Below, piece after piece: positions 23,802 to 31,543 of a DNA stretch of 40,097 nt (position 1 is its first letter; each line of letters begins with the position of its first letter). Both the position numbers and the translations under genes were made by a program. The notes below the pieces were generated by a model, which did not search any database, was not told the origin of the DNA, and worked only from the letters and a program-made list of their open reading frames with translations. Source of the stretch: Bacteroidota bacterium (GTDB lineage Bacteria; Bacteroidota; Ignavibacteria; Kapaibacteriales; UBA2268). The stretch covers positions 1 through 40,097 of the forward strand of contig WRLB01000008.1 of NCBI GenBank assembly GCA_009777815.1. Direction: 5' to 3'.

Positions 23802-23911
23802 AAACTATTTTAAACCTTTTATAAAAAATTGTTCTAATAAAATATTAAATATAATAAAACAATGAATATACAAATACGAGTAAAAAGTTGTTAAGTCAGT
23901 GCAAAAATTAG

Positions 23912-23931
23912 CACGGGGGCTTGCCCTCGTG
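23912..23931. terminator. G/C-rich palindrome 1, shared terminator
   Basis: CACGGGGGC/GCCCTCGTG with one mismatch. It lies between the convergent Panacea operon and ogt and can form a hairpin for either strand; on the minus strand TTTTT follows a few bases on. Confidence 0.55.
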
Positions 23932-23946
23932 TTAAAATATTGCGAG

Positions 23947-24399
23947 TTAATTATTTTTTTCAAAATCTAAAAGCCATTTTTTATTGTCCAAACCGCTTCT
24001 AAAACCCACCAATTTACCATTTGAGCCGACAACTCGATGACAAGGAATAATTATTGGTATAGGATTTTTGTTCATAGCATTTCCGACTGCTCTTGCAGCA
24101 TTAGGACTACCGAGAGCGATAGCAATATCTTTATAAGTAGTTGTTTTGCCGTATTTAACATGTTTAAATATAAAATTTAAACAATCTGCTGAAAACCCTC
24201 TAACATTTAATTTTACAGGCAAAGTAAATTCCTTTCTTTTTGCTGTAAAATATTCGTTAAATTGCATTTTTATTTTATCAGACAAGTTATTTTTGGGATA
24301 TTGTTTTTCTTCTATTATTTCGTTTTCCCAGCGGATTTCGCATATAAAAGTGTCATCATATACGACTTGGCATTTGCCTATTGGTGTATCTATTATCAT
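23947..24399 (-). CDS. ogt: methylated-DNA--protein-cysteine methyltransferase
   Basis: The 150-residue protein repairs O6-methylguanine by moving the methyl group to its own cysteine. The active site is IIPCHRVVGSNGKLVGF (Cys in PCHRV), preceded by the winged-helix DNA-binding part VKYGKTTTYKDIAIALGSPN and AARAVGNAM. The N-terminal domain is short, as in Ogt rather than Ada. Length is normal. It is monocistronic, with a palindromic terminator 15 bp after the stop; no clear -7 box is seen. Confidence 0.93.
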   Translation of the reverse strand: MIIDTPIGKCQVVYDDTFICEIRWENEIIEEKQYPKNNLSDKIKMQFNEYFTAKRKEFTLPVKLNVRGFSADCLNFIFKHVKYGKTTTYKDIAIALGSPNAARAVGNAMNKNPIPIIIPCHRVVGSNGKLVGFRSGLDNKKWLLDFEKNN

Positions 24400-24453
24400 T
24401 AAATTGCTATATAGTATTTTCTTAAAAATAACATTTTTTTTTCTAAAAAAGTG

Positions 24454-24461
24454 TATATTTG
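24454..24461 (+). promoter_or_regulatory. -7 promoter box TATATTTG of fabF
   Basis: CTAAAAAAGTGTATATTTGC is nearly the same context as the array promoters, which supports reading those as real promoters. It is 28 bp before the ATG. Confidence 0.6.
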
Positions 24462-24489
24462 CATTTTAAAATTATAATTTAAAAATATT

Positions 24490-25752
24490 ATGGCAAATTA
24501 TAAATATCCTAAAATAGTAATAACAGGTGTAGGACCAATAACTGCGATAGGTAATAATAAAGAAGAGTTTTGGTCTGGAATAATGGCAGGAAAAAGTGGT
24601 GCCGCACCTATAAAAAGTTTCGATGCATCCAAACATGATACTAAATTCGCTTGCGAAATAAAGAATTTAGATATGCTCCAATTCGCTAATAGAAAAGAAA
24701 TACAACGAATGGATTCCTTCACACAATTATCTATTGCAGCAGCACAACTGGCTATTGATGATGCTAAAATTGATTTTGAAAAGATAAATAAAAATAGAGT
24801 CGGTGTTGTTGTTGGCAGTGGAATAGGCGGAATGTGGACTTCTTATAATCAAATAAATGCTCTTATTGCTAATGATAATAATCCGAGAGTAATATCACCT
24901 TTTTTTATTCCTATGTTAATATCTGATATATCGCCTGGATATATTGCTATTCGTTGGGGATTGAAAGGACCTAATTATGGAACGGTCTCTGCTTGTGCTA
25001 CTTCAGCACACGCAATGGCAGATGCTTTAATGTTAATGCAAAGAGGAGATGCAGATATGATGCTAGTCGGTGGCTCTGAATCTTGCAATACTCCTATCGG
25101 TCTTGGCGGATTTAATGCAATGAAAGCACTATCTACTCGTAATGATAGTCCTGAAACTGCATCACGTCCATTTGATAAAGATAGAGATGGTTTTGTTATG
25201 GGCGAAGGAGCAGGTATATTGGTTTTTGAAACAGAAGAACACGCTAAAAATAGAGGTGCAAAAATATATTGCGAAATAGCAGGATTTGGCTTAACCGATG
25301 ATGCTTTTCATATAACTCAACCTGCCGAAGGTGGTGAAGGTGCTGTTCGTTCTATGCAATTAGCAATAGCAGATGCGGGCTTGACTCCTAATGATATTGA
25401 TTATATAAACGCACACGGAACATCCACTTACTATAACGATTTAAATGAAACATTAGCAATTAAAAAGGTTTTCGGCGTAGATAAAGCAAAACAACTTGCT
25501 ATAAGTTCAACAAAATCTATGATAGGGCATTTGCTTGGTGCAGCAGGTGCAGTAGAAGCAATAACAACTGCGTTAGCAATGGAGCATAGTATAGTGCCTC
25601 CGACAATAAATTATACTACGCCTGACCCTGAATGCGATTTGGATTATACACCAAACAAACCAAAATCAAAAGAAATAAATGCTGCAATCAGCAATAGTTT
25701 TGGCTTTGGCGGACATAATGCAACTATTTGCTTCAAAAAATATGTAGAGTAA
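24490..25752 (+). CDS. fabF: 3-oxoacyl-ACP synthase II
   Basis: The 420-residue condensing enzyme elongates acyl-ACP with malonyl-ACP in fatty-acid synthesis. The catalytic triad is visible: Cys in VSACATSAHAM, His in NAHGTSTYYND and His in IGHLLGAAGAVE; the C-terminal FGFGGHNA glycine loop is also present. Length is typical of FabF (410-420). It starts alone from its own promoter, without acpP or fabG next to it, which is unusual since these often form a cluster. FabB is excluded by length and by the FabF-like VKSMIGH-type SSTKSMIGH motif context. Confidence 0.95.
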   Translation: MANYKYPKIVITGVGPITAIGNNKEEFWSGIMAGKSGAAPIKSFDASKHDTKFACEIKNLDMLQFANRKEIQRMDSFTQLSIAAAQLAIDDAKIDFEKINKNRVGVVVGSGIGGMWTSYNQINALIANDNNPRVISPFFIPMLISDISPGYIAIRWGLKGPNYGTVSACATSAHAMADALMLMQRGDADMMLVGGSESCNTPIGLGGFNAMKALSTRNDSPETASRPFDKDRDGFVMGEGAGILVFETEEHAKNRGAKIYCEIAGFGLTDDAFHITQPAEGGEGAVRSMQLAIADAGLTPNDIDYINAHGTSTYYNDLNETLAIKKVFGVDKAKQLAISSTKSMIGHLLGAAGAVEAITTALAMEHSIVPPTINYTTPDPECDLDYTPNKPKSKEINAAISNSFGFGGHNATICFKKYVE

Positions 25753-25778
25753 TTAAAATAATAGAACCTAATAAAAAT

Positions 25779-25815
25779 AAAACGTTATGCCGAATTTATT
25801 TCGGTATAACGTTTT
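25779..25815. repeat. REP-like short palindrome, also tRNA-Glu terminator
   Basis: AAAACGTTATGCCGAA/TTCGGTATAACGTTTT (one wobble) with a 5-nt loop, flanked by T-rich sequence on both strands. It separates fabF from the convergent tRNA-Glu and can end both transcripts. Confidence 0.65.
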
Positions 25816-25837
25816 GGGTTTTAAAAGATACTTCTTG

Positions 25838-25909
25838 TGATCCTAAGGGGATTCGAACCCCTATTACCACCGTGAAAGGGTGGTGACCTAACCATTAGTC
25901 GATAGGACC
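25838..25909 (-). tRNA. tRNA-Glu (anticodon TTC)
   Basis: The minus strand folds into a full cloverleaf: acceptor GGTCCTA/TAGGATC, D arm with GGTTAGG, anticodon stem CCACC/GGTGG with loop CTTTCAC (anticodon TTC), and T arm AGGGGTTCGAATCCCCT. The discriminator is A and CCA is not encoded. Two tandem copies of a full promoter lie upstream. Confidence 0.97.
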
Positions 25910-25932
25910 AAAAATTGTATATATAAATTATA

Positions 25933-25995
25933 TTTTTATCAACTGCAAATAACGAATTACAAAAATAACTTTTTTATTTCTAATTTCCAAATTTT
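25933..25995. repeat. 63-bp direct repeat, copy 1 (promoter unit)
   Basis: Identical or nearly so to 26012-26074, period 79 bp. It contains a minus-strand promoter (see 25960-25991) for tRNA-Glu. Confidence 0.8.
25960..25991 (-). promoter_or_regulatory. proximal tRNA-Glu promoter (TTTG, 20 bp, TATTTTTG)
   Basis: Both Bacteroidota elements are present: -33 TTTG and -7 TATTTTTG with a 20-bp spacer. The -7 box ends 51 bp before the tRNA. Confidence 0.65.
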
Positions 25996-26011
25996 GTTTT
26001 TAAAAGTTATT

Positions 26012-26074
26012 TTTTTATCAACTGCAAATAACGAATTACAAAAATAACTTTTTTATTTCTAATTTCCAAATTTT
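26012..26074. repeat. 63-bp direct repeat, copy 2 (promoter unit)
   Basis: Second copy of the promoter unit; a third, partial copy drives the barrel/LRR operon at 8375-8405. Confidence 0.8.
26039..26070 (-). promoter_or_regulatory. distal tRNA-Glu promoter (TTTG, 20 bp, TATTTTTG)
   Basis: Same architecture as the proximal copy, just after the stop of the coiled-coil nuclease-like gene, so tRNA-Glu has two identical promoters. Confidence 0.6.
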
Positions 26075-26082
26075 TTATTTTT

Positions 26083-26751
26083 TTAATATATTCTTATTCC
26101 TTCTGTAAAATATTCAACATTTTCGGTAGTCACTTTAATTACAGCGATGCCCTTCTCTTTTGCTTCTTTCTCTGCATCGGCATCAAAAAAAATGCCGCCA
26201 ACACCTAAAATTATCTTATAATTCTCGTATTCTTTGAAAAGTTTTCTAAAGTTTTCTACTTGCGTTGTTATAAGTTTTAATATATCTTTTTTTCGGACTT
26301 GGTATTTTGTTTCTATTATTCCCGTAGTATCGCCATTGGTCAGCACTATATCATATTCGCCTTCTAAATTAAGTGATTTTATTTTTTTATGTTTATTTCT
26401 TTCAATATCATAGAATTCTATTCCCGCAAATTTCATCTCTCTTTCTAATGAATTATAAATCATTTGCTCTGCCATTTTGCCATTACCTTCGGCTATTCCA
26501 CCGATATTGCGAGTAAGTTCTTTTATTTTTTTATTAGTTTCTGCGGAATTTTCTTTTATCATTCTGTCAGTTTCAGCAGATCTTTTATCTGCCGCTGCAG
26601 ACATCTCTTTGATTTGTTTGTCGGTTTCAGCGGATCTTTTATCTGCAGCAACAGACATCTCTTTGATTTGCTCGCGAAGTTCATTTGCTTCTTTTTTTGA
26701 TTCTGCGAACATTTGCAATATGATTTCAGGGGTATATTTTACTTCTTCCAT
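26083..26751 (-). CDS. coiled-coil PD-(D/E)XK nuclease-like protein (DUF3782-like), copy A
   Basis: The 222-residue protein has an N-terminal coiled coil (about 8-80) built from 18-residue repeats (IKEMSAAADKRSAETD type) and a C-terminal domain with the PD-(D/E)XK layout: D134 in GEYDIVLTNGD and E147-T-K149 in IIETKYQV, followed by ILKLITTQVENF and KIILGVGGIFFDADAEKEA. The fold implies metal-dependent nucleic-acid cleavage or binding, but activity is unproven. Copy B at 37631-38266 differs at only about six positions in the last 145 residues and has two rather than about three coil repeats. The shared promoter leader shows both were duplicated with their control region. Confidence 0.7.
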   Translation of the reverse strand: MEEVKYTPEIILQMFAESKKEANELREQIKEMSVAADKRSAETDKQIKEMSAAADKRSAETDRMIKENSAETNKKIKELTRNIGGIAEGNGKMAEQMIYNSLEREMKFAGIEFYDIERNKHKKIKSLNLEGEYDIVLTNGDTTGIIETKYQVRKKDILKLITTQVENFRKLFKEYENYKIILGVGGIFFDADAEKEAKEKGIAVIKVTTENVEYFTEGIRIY

Positions 26752-26785
26752 TACGTTCTCGTTTAATTTTTTATGAATGCTTTTA

Positions 26786-26793
26786 CAAAAATA
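26786..26793 (-). promoter_or_regulatory. -7 promoter box TATTTTTG of nuclease-like copy A
   Basis: AAAAAAGTTATTTTTGTAAAA, the same context as before copy B, 34 bp upstream of the ATG. Confidence 0.55.
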
Positions 26794-26837
26794 ACTTTTT
26801 TAAATGAAACAAAAAATTTTTTATTTAAAAAAAACAA

Positions 26838-26861
26838 AACACGGGGGCAAGCCCCCGTGTT
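26838..26861 (-). terminator. G/C-rich palindrome 2, terminator of the LRR/InlB-repeat gene
   Basis: Perfect AACACGGGGGC/GCCCCCGTGTT followed on the minus strand by a long T-rich run; 20 bp after the stop at 26881. Confidence 0.75.
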
Positions 26862-26880
26862 AAAATGTCTTGCACCAATA

Positions 26881-28266
26881 CTACGGCTGTGGTGTTATTA
26901 TCAGCCGTCCTTTTTTAACGTTAATTTTTTTGATGCGGGATTTCTTTTTGGCATCATCAAATACTGCGGTTAATGATGTGTTAGCCGCAATGTTAAAAAT
27001 ATGTGGATTGGCATTTGATACTATTCCACCGCCGTCATCCCAACCTACAAATTTGTAACCCGCATTTGGCGTTGCGGTCACGGATACACTGCTTCCACAA
27101 GTTTCTGATGATACCGAAGAACTTGCCGTCCCCATTGCAGGATTATTGCTACTTACAGATAAAGTATATGTAGCAACAATAAGTGTGAAGTTCGCCGTTA
27201 TAGTGCTATCTTTTACAACTGCAATAGTTTCAGTAGCATTTGGCGAAAGAGGTGAACCATCTGCATTAGTCCATCCATCAAATTGATAGCAATCATCCGC
27301 TGTTGCTGTTAGCGACACAACAGTGCTACAAGGCAAATTCGCTGTTGCTAAAGGAGAGGTAACTACACTGCCCGAACCCGAAATAATTACCGATAAAGAT
27401 GGCGTTGCAGGGTCGCAATATTCCTCCACTGCAGCAAATTGAGATAGAAATGTTGTTCCCCAACTGGAATGTATCTCATAAACACCTCGCGAGCCCGCAG
27501 GAATATGCAGTGTAACATCTGATAAATTTACATACCTAAACACATTAGCTCCTAATGTCGGCGGCACTGCTCCTAATTTTATACTATTTAAATTTGTGCA
27601 ACCCTCAAAAGCAATTATACCAATGCTTCCCGCCTTCGGGAAATCTACATTTTCTAAATTACTGCAATCCGCAAAAGCACCATCATCAATAGTTACTACA
27701 AGTGGAAAATAAGCACTTTCTAAACTAAAGCAACCATCAAAAGCAGCATTGCCAATACTTTTTGCAAGCGGAAAATCTGCATTTTCTAAACTACTGCAAT
27801 TCATAAAAGCACCGCTGCCAATGTATTCTGCATTTGGAAAACTAACACTTTCTAAACTGCTGCAATTCCAAAAAGCACTGCTGCCAATGTATTCTGCATT
27901 TGGAAAACTAACACTTTCTAAACTGCTGCAATTTTCAAAAGCACCGCTGCCTATATTTATTACATCATTACATAAAATGCTAGTTGCCATAGGACATAAT
28001 GGACTTTGAAATTGATAATTTGTAATTGTTGGGATGCCCGATGCAACAGGACAGGATTGTGCAGATAAGTTAGCGGTTGCGAATGCACACATAATTAGAA
28101 TATGTATTAAAACTACTACACGGCTTGTAGTAAGAATCCCCCCCCGTATAGCAGTTTCTACTACATCGCTTGTAGTATTTTTACTACAAATGGTGTTGGA
28201 GGAGGAGGCGTAATCGGAGTGTTCTATAAGGGCTCCGTTCCCTTGATACTTTGTTGTGTTTAACAT
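26881..28266 (-). CDS. exported BspA-type LRR protein with InlB-B-like repeats and a G8-tract leader
   Basis: The 461-residue protein has an unusual 45-residue leader before its signal sequence (VVLIHILIMCAFATANLSAQ, about 50-70). The leader is encoded by a hairpin-flanked G8 tract (28138-28145), here in frame. Residues about 95-240 are BspA-type leucine-rich repeats of 22-23 residues (IGSGAFENCSSLESVSFPNA); two are almost identical in DNA with a 66-bp period near 27814-27945. Two InlB-B-like repeats follow (VSLTATADDCYQFDGWTNAD, VSVTATPNAGYKFVGWDDGG). No T9SS domain is present; the end KINVKKGRLIITPQP resembles the end of the fragment at 39328-39987. It is a likely surface adhesin. Confidence 0.75.
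   Translation of the reverse strand: MLNTTKYQGNGALIEHSDYASSSNTICSKNTTSDVVETAIRGGILTTSRVVVLIHILIMCAFATANLSAQSCPVASGIPTITNYQFQSPLCPMATSILCNDVINIGSGAFENCSSLESVSFPNAEYIGSSAFWNCSSLESVSFPNAEYIGSGAFMNCSSLENADFPLAKSIGNAAFDGCFSLESAYFPLVVTIDDGAFADCSNLENVDFPKAGSIGIIAFEGCTNLNSIKLGAVPPTLGANVFRYVNLSDVTLHIPAGSRGVYEIHSSWGTTFLSQFAAVEEYCDPATPSLSVIISGSGSVVTSPLATANLPCSTVVSLTATADDCYQFDGWTNADGSPLSPNATETIAVVKDSTITANFTLIVATYTLSVSSNNPAMGTASSSVSSETCGSSVSVTATPNAGYKFVGWDDGGGIVSNANPHIFNIAANTSLTAVFDDAKKKSRIKKINVKKGRLIITPQP
28114..28200 (-). promoter_or_regulatory. hairpin-flanked G8 element, copy 1 (in-frame state)
   Basis: On the minus strand, TTGTAGTA/TACTACAA (28189-28170), a TACTACA-N5-TGTAGTA hairpin (28177-28159), the G8 tract (28145-28138) and a second TACTACA-N5-TGTAGTA hairpin (28132-28114) follow each other. 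The same order is found at 38395-38482. It encodes TTSDVVETAIRGGILTTSR of the LRR protein, so slippage in G8 would switch the gene off. Confidence 0.65.
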
Positions 28267-28314
28267 TTTAGTACCTTAATATTTAATAAAAAAATTACAT
28301 AGTTATAAGAATTA

Positions 28315-28322
28315 CAAAAATA
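28315..28322 (-). promoter_or_regulatory. -7 promoter box TATTTTTG of the BspA-type gene
   Basis: Minus-strand box 48 bp before the ATG, in the 75-bp gap after the coiled-coil membrane gene. Confidence 0.5.
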
Positions 28323-28341
28323 ATAAAAATATTTAAAAAAA

Positions 28342-28752
28342 TTATACTGCAACTTGTGGTTCTTCCGTTAATACGTCTTTGCTTTTAAAAACATCAGTTA
28401 TTTGATTTATTATTTCTTTGAATGTATTCTGTTGTTCTTTTAGTTCGGTTTTATTTTCTATTTTAAATTCTTTTAGTTCGGTTTCTAATTTGTTCACTCT
28501 ATTATTAGTCGCAGTATTACGTTCTTCTACTTTTTGATTAAGATTAGTATATTTATCTTCTAATCTATCAAATTTGGAGTTTAGTTTAGTAACTTCTATT
28601 TTTAGGTTGTTAATTTCATTAGCAGTATTAACTTCTAATTTAGTAATTCGGTTATTTAAATCAATTAGAAATTTTACAACAGTGCCAAATCCAATTAGCA
28701 CTGTAACAAATACTGCAATTAATCCTATAAGTTCAGGCGATAAATTAAACAT
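28342..28752 (-). CDS. membrane-anchored coiled-coil protein
   Basis: The 136-residue protein has one N-terminal membrane helix (LIGLIAVFVTVLIGFGTVVKF) and then a continuous heptad coiled coil (ITKLEVNTANEINNLKIEVT, LNSKFDRLEDKYTNLNQKVE, VNKLETELKEFKIENKTELK), ending TEEPQVAV. The layout suits an inner-membrane protein with a long coil in the cytoplasm. No family can be named. It has its own TATTTTTG box. Confidence 0.65.
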   Translation of the reverse strand: MFNLSPELIGLIAVFVTVLIGFGTVVKFLIDLNNRITKLEVNTANEINNLKIEVTKLNSKFDRLEDKYTNLNQKVEERNTATNNRVNKLETELKEFKIENKTELKEQQNTFKEIINQITDVFKSKDVLTEEPQVAV

Positions 28753-28783
28753 ATTACAAGTTCCTTAATTAAAAATTAAAATA

Positions 28784-28791
28784 CAAAAATA
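28784..28791 (-). promoter_or_regulatory. -7 promoter box TATTTTTG of the coiled-coil membrane gene
   Basis: Minus-strand box 31 bp before the ATG at 28752. Confidence 0.5.
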
Positions 28792-28836
28792 ATAAAAATA
28801 TTTAAAAAAAACAAATTTTTATTTTTTTAGAAAAAA

Positions 28837-28866
28837 GCAAACACGGGGGCAAGCCCCCGTGTTTGC
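28837..28866 (-). terminator. G/C-rich palindrome 3, terminator downstream of radA
   Basis: Perfect 13-bp stem GCAAACACGGGGG/CCCCCGTGTTTGC followed on the minus strand by TTTTTT; it lies after the radA stop and a REP copy. Confidence 0.75.
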
Positions 28867-28876
28867 TTTGTTTGTG

Positions 28877-28944
28877 GCGATTCCGAACTTGTTTCAGAAT
28901 CCCCTTATTACTTGTGGGGATGTTTAAATAAATTCAGTAGGGCA
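28877..28944. repeat. REP-like element, full copy
   Basis: TTCCGAACTTGTTTCAGAAT and a diverged right arm (GGGGATGTTTAAATAAATTC), directly after radA. Confidence 0.65.
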
Positions 28945-28949
28945 ATATC

Positions 28950-30299
28950 TTATAAAAACAAATCTGTAATTAAAGTAGAAATCTTATCTATACTTTTAAT
29001 ATGAATATCAATTTTTTTAATAATTTTATTTATAGTTGAAGTAGGAATTATTGTAGTATTGAAGCCCAATTTAGCAGATTCGCTAATGCGGTTTTCAATA
29101 TGTGATACCGACCTTACTTCACCCGTAAGCCCAATTTCGCCGATAATACACGTCTTTGTATCAAGCGGAATATCACGCAAAGATGATACTAAAGCCGCAG
29201 CAATTCCTAAATCACAAGCAGTATCATCTAAACTAATTCCGCCTGCAATATTAACAAATACGTCATTAGAACTAAAATTTAGTCCTAACCTTTTTTCTAA
29301 AACAGCAAGTATCATCTGCAATCTTTTTAGAGAAAAACCTGTCGCAGAACGTTGTGGAATACCATAATTAGTAGGAGTGACGAGTGCTTGGACTTCTAAC
29401 AAAATTGGTCTTTCGCCTTCCATCGTAGCAACAATAGCAACGCCTGATTCATCTTTATTCATACCTGACAAAAAAACTTCAGACGGATTTAACACTTCAT
29501 TTAGTCCCTTATCAGTCATTTCAAATACACCAATTTCATTAGTAGAGCCGAATCTATTTTTTAAGCAACGAAGTATCCGATAAGAATATTGTTTTTCACC
29601 TTCAAATTGAATTACAGTATCTACAAGATGTTCCAATATTTTAGGTCCAGCAAGAGAACCTTCTTTATTGATATGCCCGATAAGAAAAATTGATTTGCCT
29701 GTTTTTTTTGCTGTTTGCATAAACATCATTGCACTTTCGCGAACTTGATTTATACTGCCGGGGGTAGATTCAACTCTATCCGAATAAACTGATTGTATAG
29801 AATCAATAATTATAACATTAGAATTAGTATTTTTTATTGCACTATCTATTGCTTCTACATTAGTTTCAGCCAATAGTAGTAGATTTTCATTAACATTAGA
29901 CAATCTTTGCGAACGATATTTTATTTGCTGCAATGACTCTTCGCCTGTTATATAAAATGGATTGCACTTTTGTATATTTGAACAAAGTTGCAACATTAAA
30001 GTAGATTTTCCTATGCCAGGGTCACCGCCTACTAATACCAACGAGCCGGGTATAATGCCTCCTCCAAGCACTCTATCTAATTCAGAAATTTCTGTTTTAA
30101 TTCTATATTCTTGTTCGGTTGAAATATCTTTTAGTAATATGATATTATTTGATATTTTTTTTGTTGAAACTGCTTGTTTTTTAGAGATGCTTATATCTTC
30201 TATAAATGAATTCCATTCGTTGCATTGCGGACACTTTCCTATCCATCTTGGCGATTCGAAGCCACAATTATTACATACATATATTTTTTTTTGTTTCAT
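28950..30299 (-). CDS. radA: DNA repair protein RadA (Sms)
   Basis: The 449-residue protein has the full RadA layout: a C4 zinc finger (CNNCGFESPRWIGKCPQCNE), Walker A GGDPGIGKST, the RadA signature KNRFGSTNEIGVFEM, and a C-terminal Lon-protease-like domain (GGISLDDTACDLGIAAALVS, then IGEIGLTGEVRSV). It is a RecA-like ATPase that helps branch migration of recombination intermediates. Length is normal. The TATATTTG box is 6 bp before the ATG, so the transcript is predicted to be leaderless, as for map. Confidence 0.95.
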   Translation of the reverse strand: MKQKKIYVCNNCGFESPRWIGKCPQCNEWNSFIEDISISKKQAVSTKKISNNIILLKDISTEQEYRIKTEISELDRVLGGGIIPGSLVLVGGDPGIGKSTLMLQLCSNIQKCNPFYITGEESLQQIKYRSQRLSNVNENLLLLAETNVEAIDSAIKNTNSNVIIIDSIQSVYSDRVESTPGSINQVRESAMMFMQTAKKTGKSIFLIGHINKEGSLAGPKILEHLVDTVIQFEGEKQYSYRILRCLKNRFGSTNEIGVFEMTDKGLNEVLNPSEVFLSGMNKDESGVAIVATMEGERPILLEVQALVTPTNYGIPQRSATGFSLKRLQMILAVLEKRLGLNFSSNDVFVNIAGGISLDDTACDLGIAAALVSSLRDIPLDTKTCIIGEIGLTGEVRSVSHIENRISESAKLGFNTTIIPTSTINKIIKKIDIHIKSIDKISTLITDLFL

Positions 30300-30305
30300 T
30301 TATTG

Positions 30306-30313
30306 CAAATATA
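30306..30313 (-). promoter_or_regulatory. -7 box TATATTTG of radA, predicted leaderless start
   Basis: Only CAATAA separates the box from the ATG at 30299. Confidence 0.55.
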
Positions 30314-30364
30314 AACAAATTATTTTGAAACAACATATCCTGTTCTGCCAATTTTGTTTTACAC

Positions 30365-30434
30365 GTTATTCCGAACTTATTTCAGCATCCCCTTATTTTA
30401 ATGTAAGGAGATGCCGAAACAAGTTCAGGATGAC
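30365..30434. repeat. REP-like element, full copy
   Basis: TTATTCCGAACTTATTTCAG and GGAGATGCCGAAACAAGTTC arms; between radA and the NlpC/P60 gene. Confidence 0.75.
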
Positions 30435-30444
30435 TTTTTAAATC

Positions 30445-31191
30445 TTACAAATACTTATTTACATACCAGTCCGTTAGGGAATACCTGCTGTATAAATTAG
30501 TTTGCAAAAATGCAAGTTCTACTCTTGGTATTCTTCCGCCGAACCTATATCTTGCGGTGTAATATCCATCAGAAAGTAATGTATATGTTACGCCACTACT
30601 TGTTTGCGAGTGTGCAAATAATCCATTCCCGATGTAAATGCCAACGTGTCCAATCCTTTTGGCTTTAATTCTTCTTCCACTAAAAAATACTAAATCCCCA
30701 AATTGTAGGTCTTCCATTTTTTCTATTTTAGGAAAGATAGTGGCTTGAGTAGCAGCACCTGCAGGTATTTGCATACCTAATGCTTCGCCTAATATTAAAG
30801 ATACAAAATTAGAGCAATCTACTCCATTTCTGCTTCTTCCTGGAAGTTTATATCTAACTCCCAGCCAATCATTAACCCGTGCAAGCAATAATTTCCGTTT
30901 GTTAAAATCCTCAAAAATAGAACCTGTATCAAAGTTATTAAGGAATTGAAAATCATTATACGGATAGATTTCTGATAGTTCCCATTGTTCGTATATAGGG
31001 AAATATTCATATAATTTTTGTATTCTTTCAGTTTTTTTATTTTGGACTTGTTTTGCGTAACTAATTTTTGGTTTTTTTGCTGATTTTTTCTTTTTATTAG
31101 CAATTGATTCTGTTGAATCGGCAAGAAAAACAAAAATTGTAACAATTATAACTGATAGAAAAAGTTTGGATGCTCTTTTTAACATAAGCAC
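30445..31191 (-). CDS. secreted NlpC/P60-family (C40) peptidoglycan hydrolase
   Basis: The 248-residue protein has a signal sequence (LFLSVIIVTIFVFLADSTES) and a basic linker. The C40 peptidase domain (about 110-220) shows the catalytic Cys in NGVDCSNFVSLIL, His in IGHVGIYIGNGLF and the third residue His in LFAHSQT. Such enzymes cut the D-gamma-glutamyl-meso-diaminopimelate bond in peptidoglycan. The last 25 residues (LAFLQTNLYSRYSLTDWYVN) are extra. A TATATTTG box lies 83 bp upstream, giving a long leader that contains a short GTGTG/CACAC palindrome (31236-31255). Confidence 0.88.
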   Translation of the reverse strand: MLMLKRASKLFLSVIIVTIFVFLADSTESIANKKKKSAKKPKISYAKQVQNKKTERIQKLYEYFPIYEQWELSEIYPYNDFQFLNNFDTGSIFEDFNKRKLLLARVNDWLGVRYKLPGRSRNGVDCSNFVSLILGEALGMQIPAGAATQATIFPKIEKMEDLQFGDLVFFSGRRIKAKRIGHVGIYIGNGLFAHSQTSSGVTYTLLSDGYYTARYRFGGRIPRVELAFLQTNLYSRYSLTDWYVNKYL

Positions 31192-31274
31192 AATCCTTAT
31201 AGTTTAACAAAATAATTATCAATTTAATTTGCGAAGTGTGTAATATTTTTCACACAATCACAACTTTACATTTA

Positions 31275-31282
31275 CAAATATA
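31275..31282 (-). promoter_or_regulatory. -7 promoter box TATATTTG of the NlpC/P60 gene
   Basis: Minus-strand box, 83 bp before the ATG; longest predicted leader in the window. Confidence 0.5.
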
Positions 31283-31357
31283 ACAATTTTTTATAAATTA
31301 AATAAACAACGTATATAATGCAGAAATAAATACGGGATGATAAGTAACTAAAATGGT

Positions 31358-31424
31358 GTCATACTGAACTCGTTTCAGCATCTCCTGATTTAGCAAGGAG
31401 ATTCCGAAACAAGTTCGGAATGAC
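31358..31424. repeat. REP-like element, full copy
   Basis: GTCATACTGAACTCGTTTCA and CCGAAACAAGTTCGGAATGA arms around CTGATTTAGC. Confidence 0.75.
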
Positions 31425-31543
31425 TGCATTTTGGCATAAGATTGTATACAATTTTGTTTGATTGATATTGTATAAAGTTTAATAAATTTTTAGTATTTTT
31501 AACATAGAATATAATTTTATAAAATTTATAATTTAGAAAAATA

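Larger units (their letters stand above)
31192..31543. other. intergenic region between divergent NlpC/P60 and beta-helix genes
   Basis: It holds a GTGTG/CACAC palindrome, the minus-strand promoter of the hydrolase gene and a full REP copy. I see no gene and no clear plus-strand -7 box before the beta-helix gene. Confidence 0.65.

Noticed and set aside
26083-26751. Insertion sequence, because of the inverted second copy at 37631-38266
   Set aside because: No transposase motif and no matching terminal inverted repeats or target duplications around the copies; only gene and promoter are shared.
31236-31255. CRP/FNR-type operator (GTGTG, 10 bp, CACAC)
   Set aside because: Only five bases per arm match and it lies in the transcribed leader of the hydrolase gene; too weak to call.
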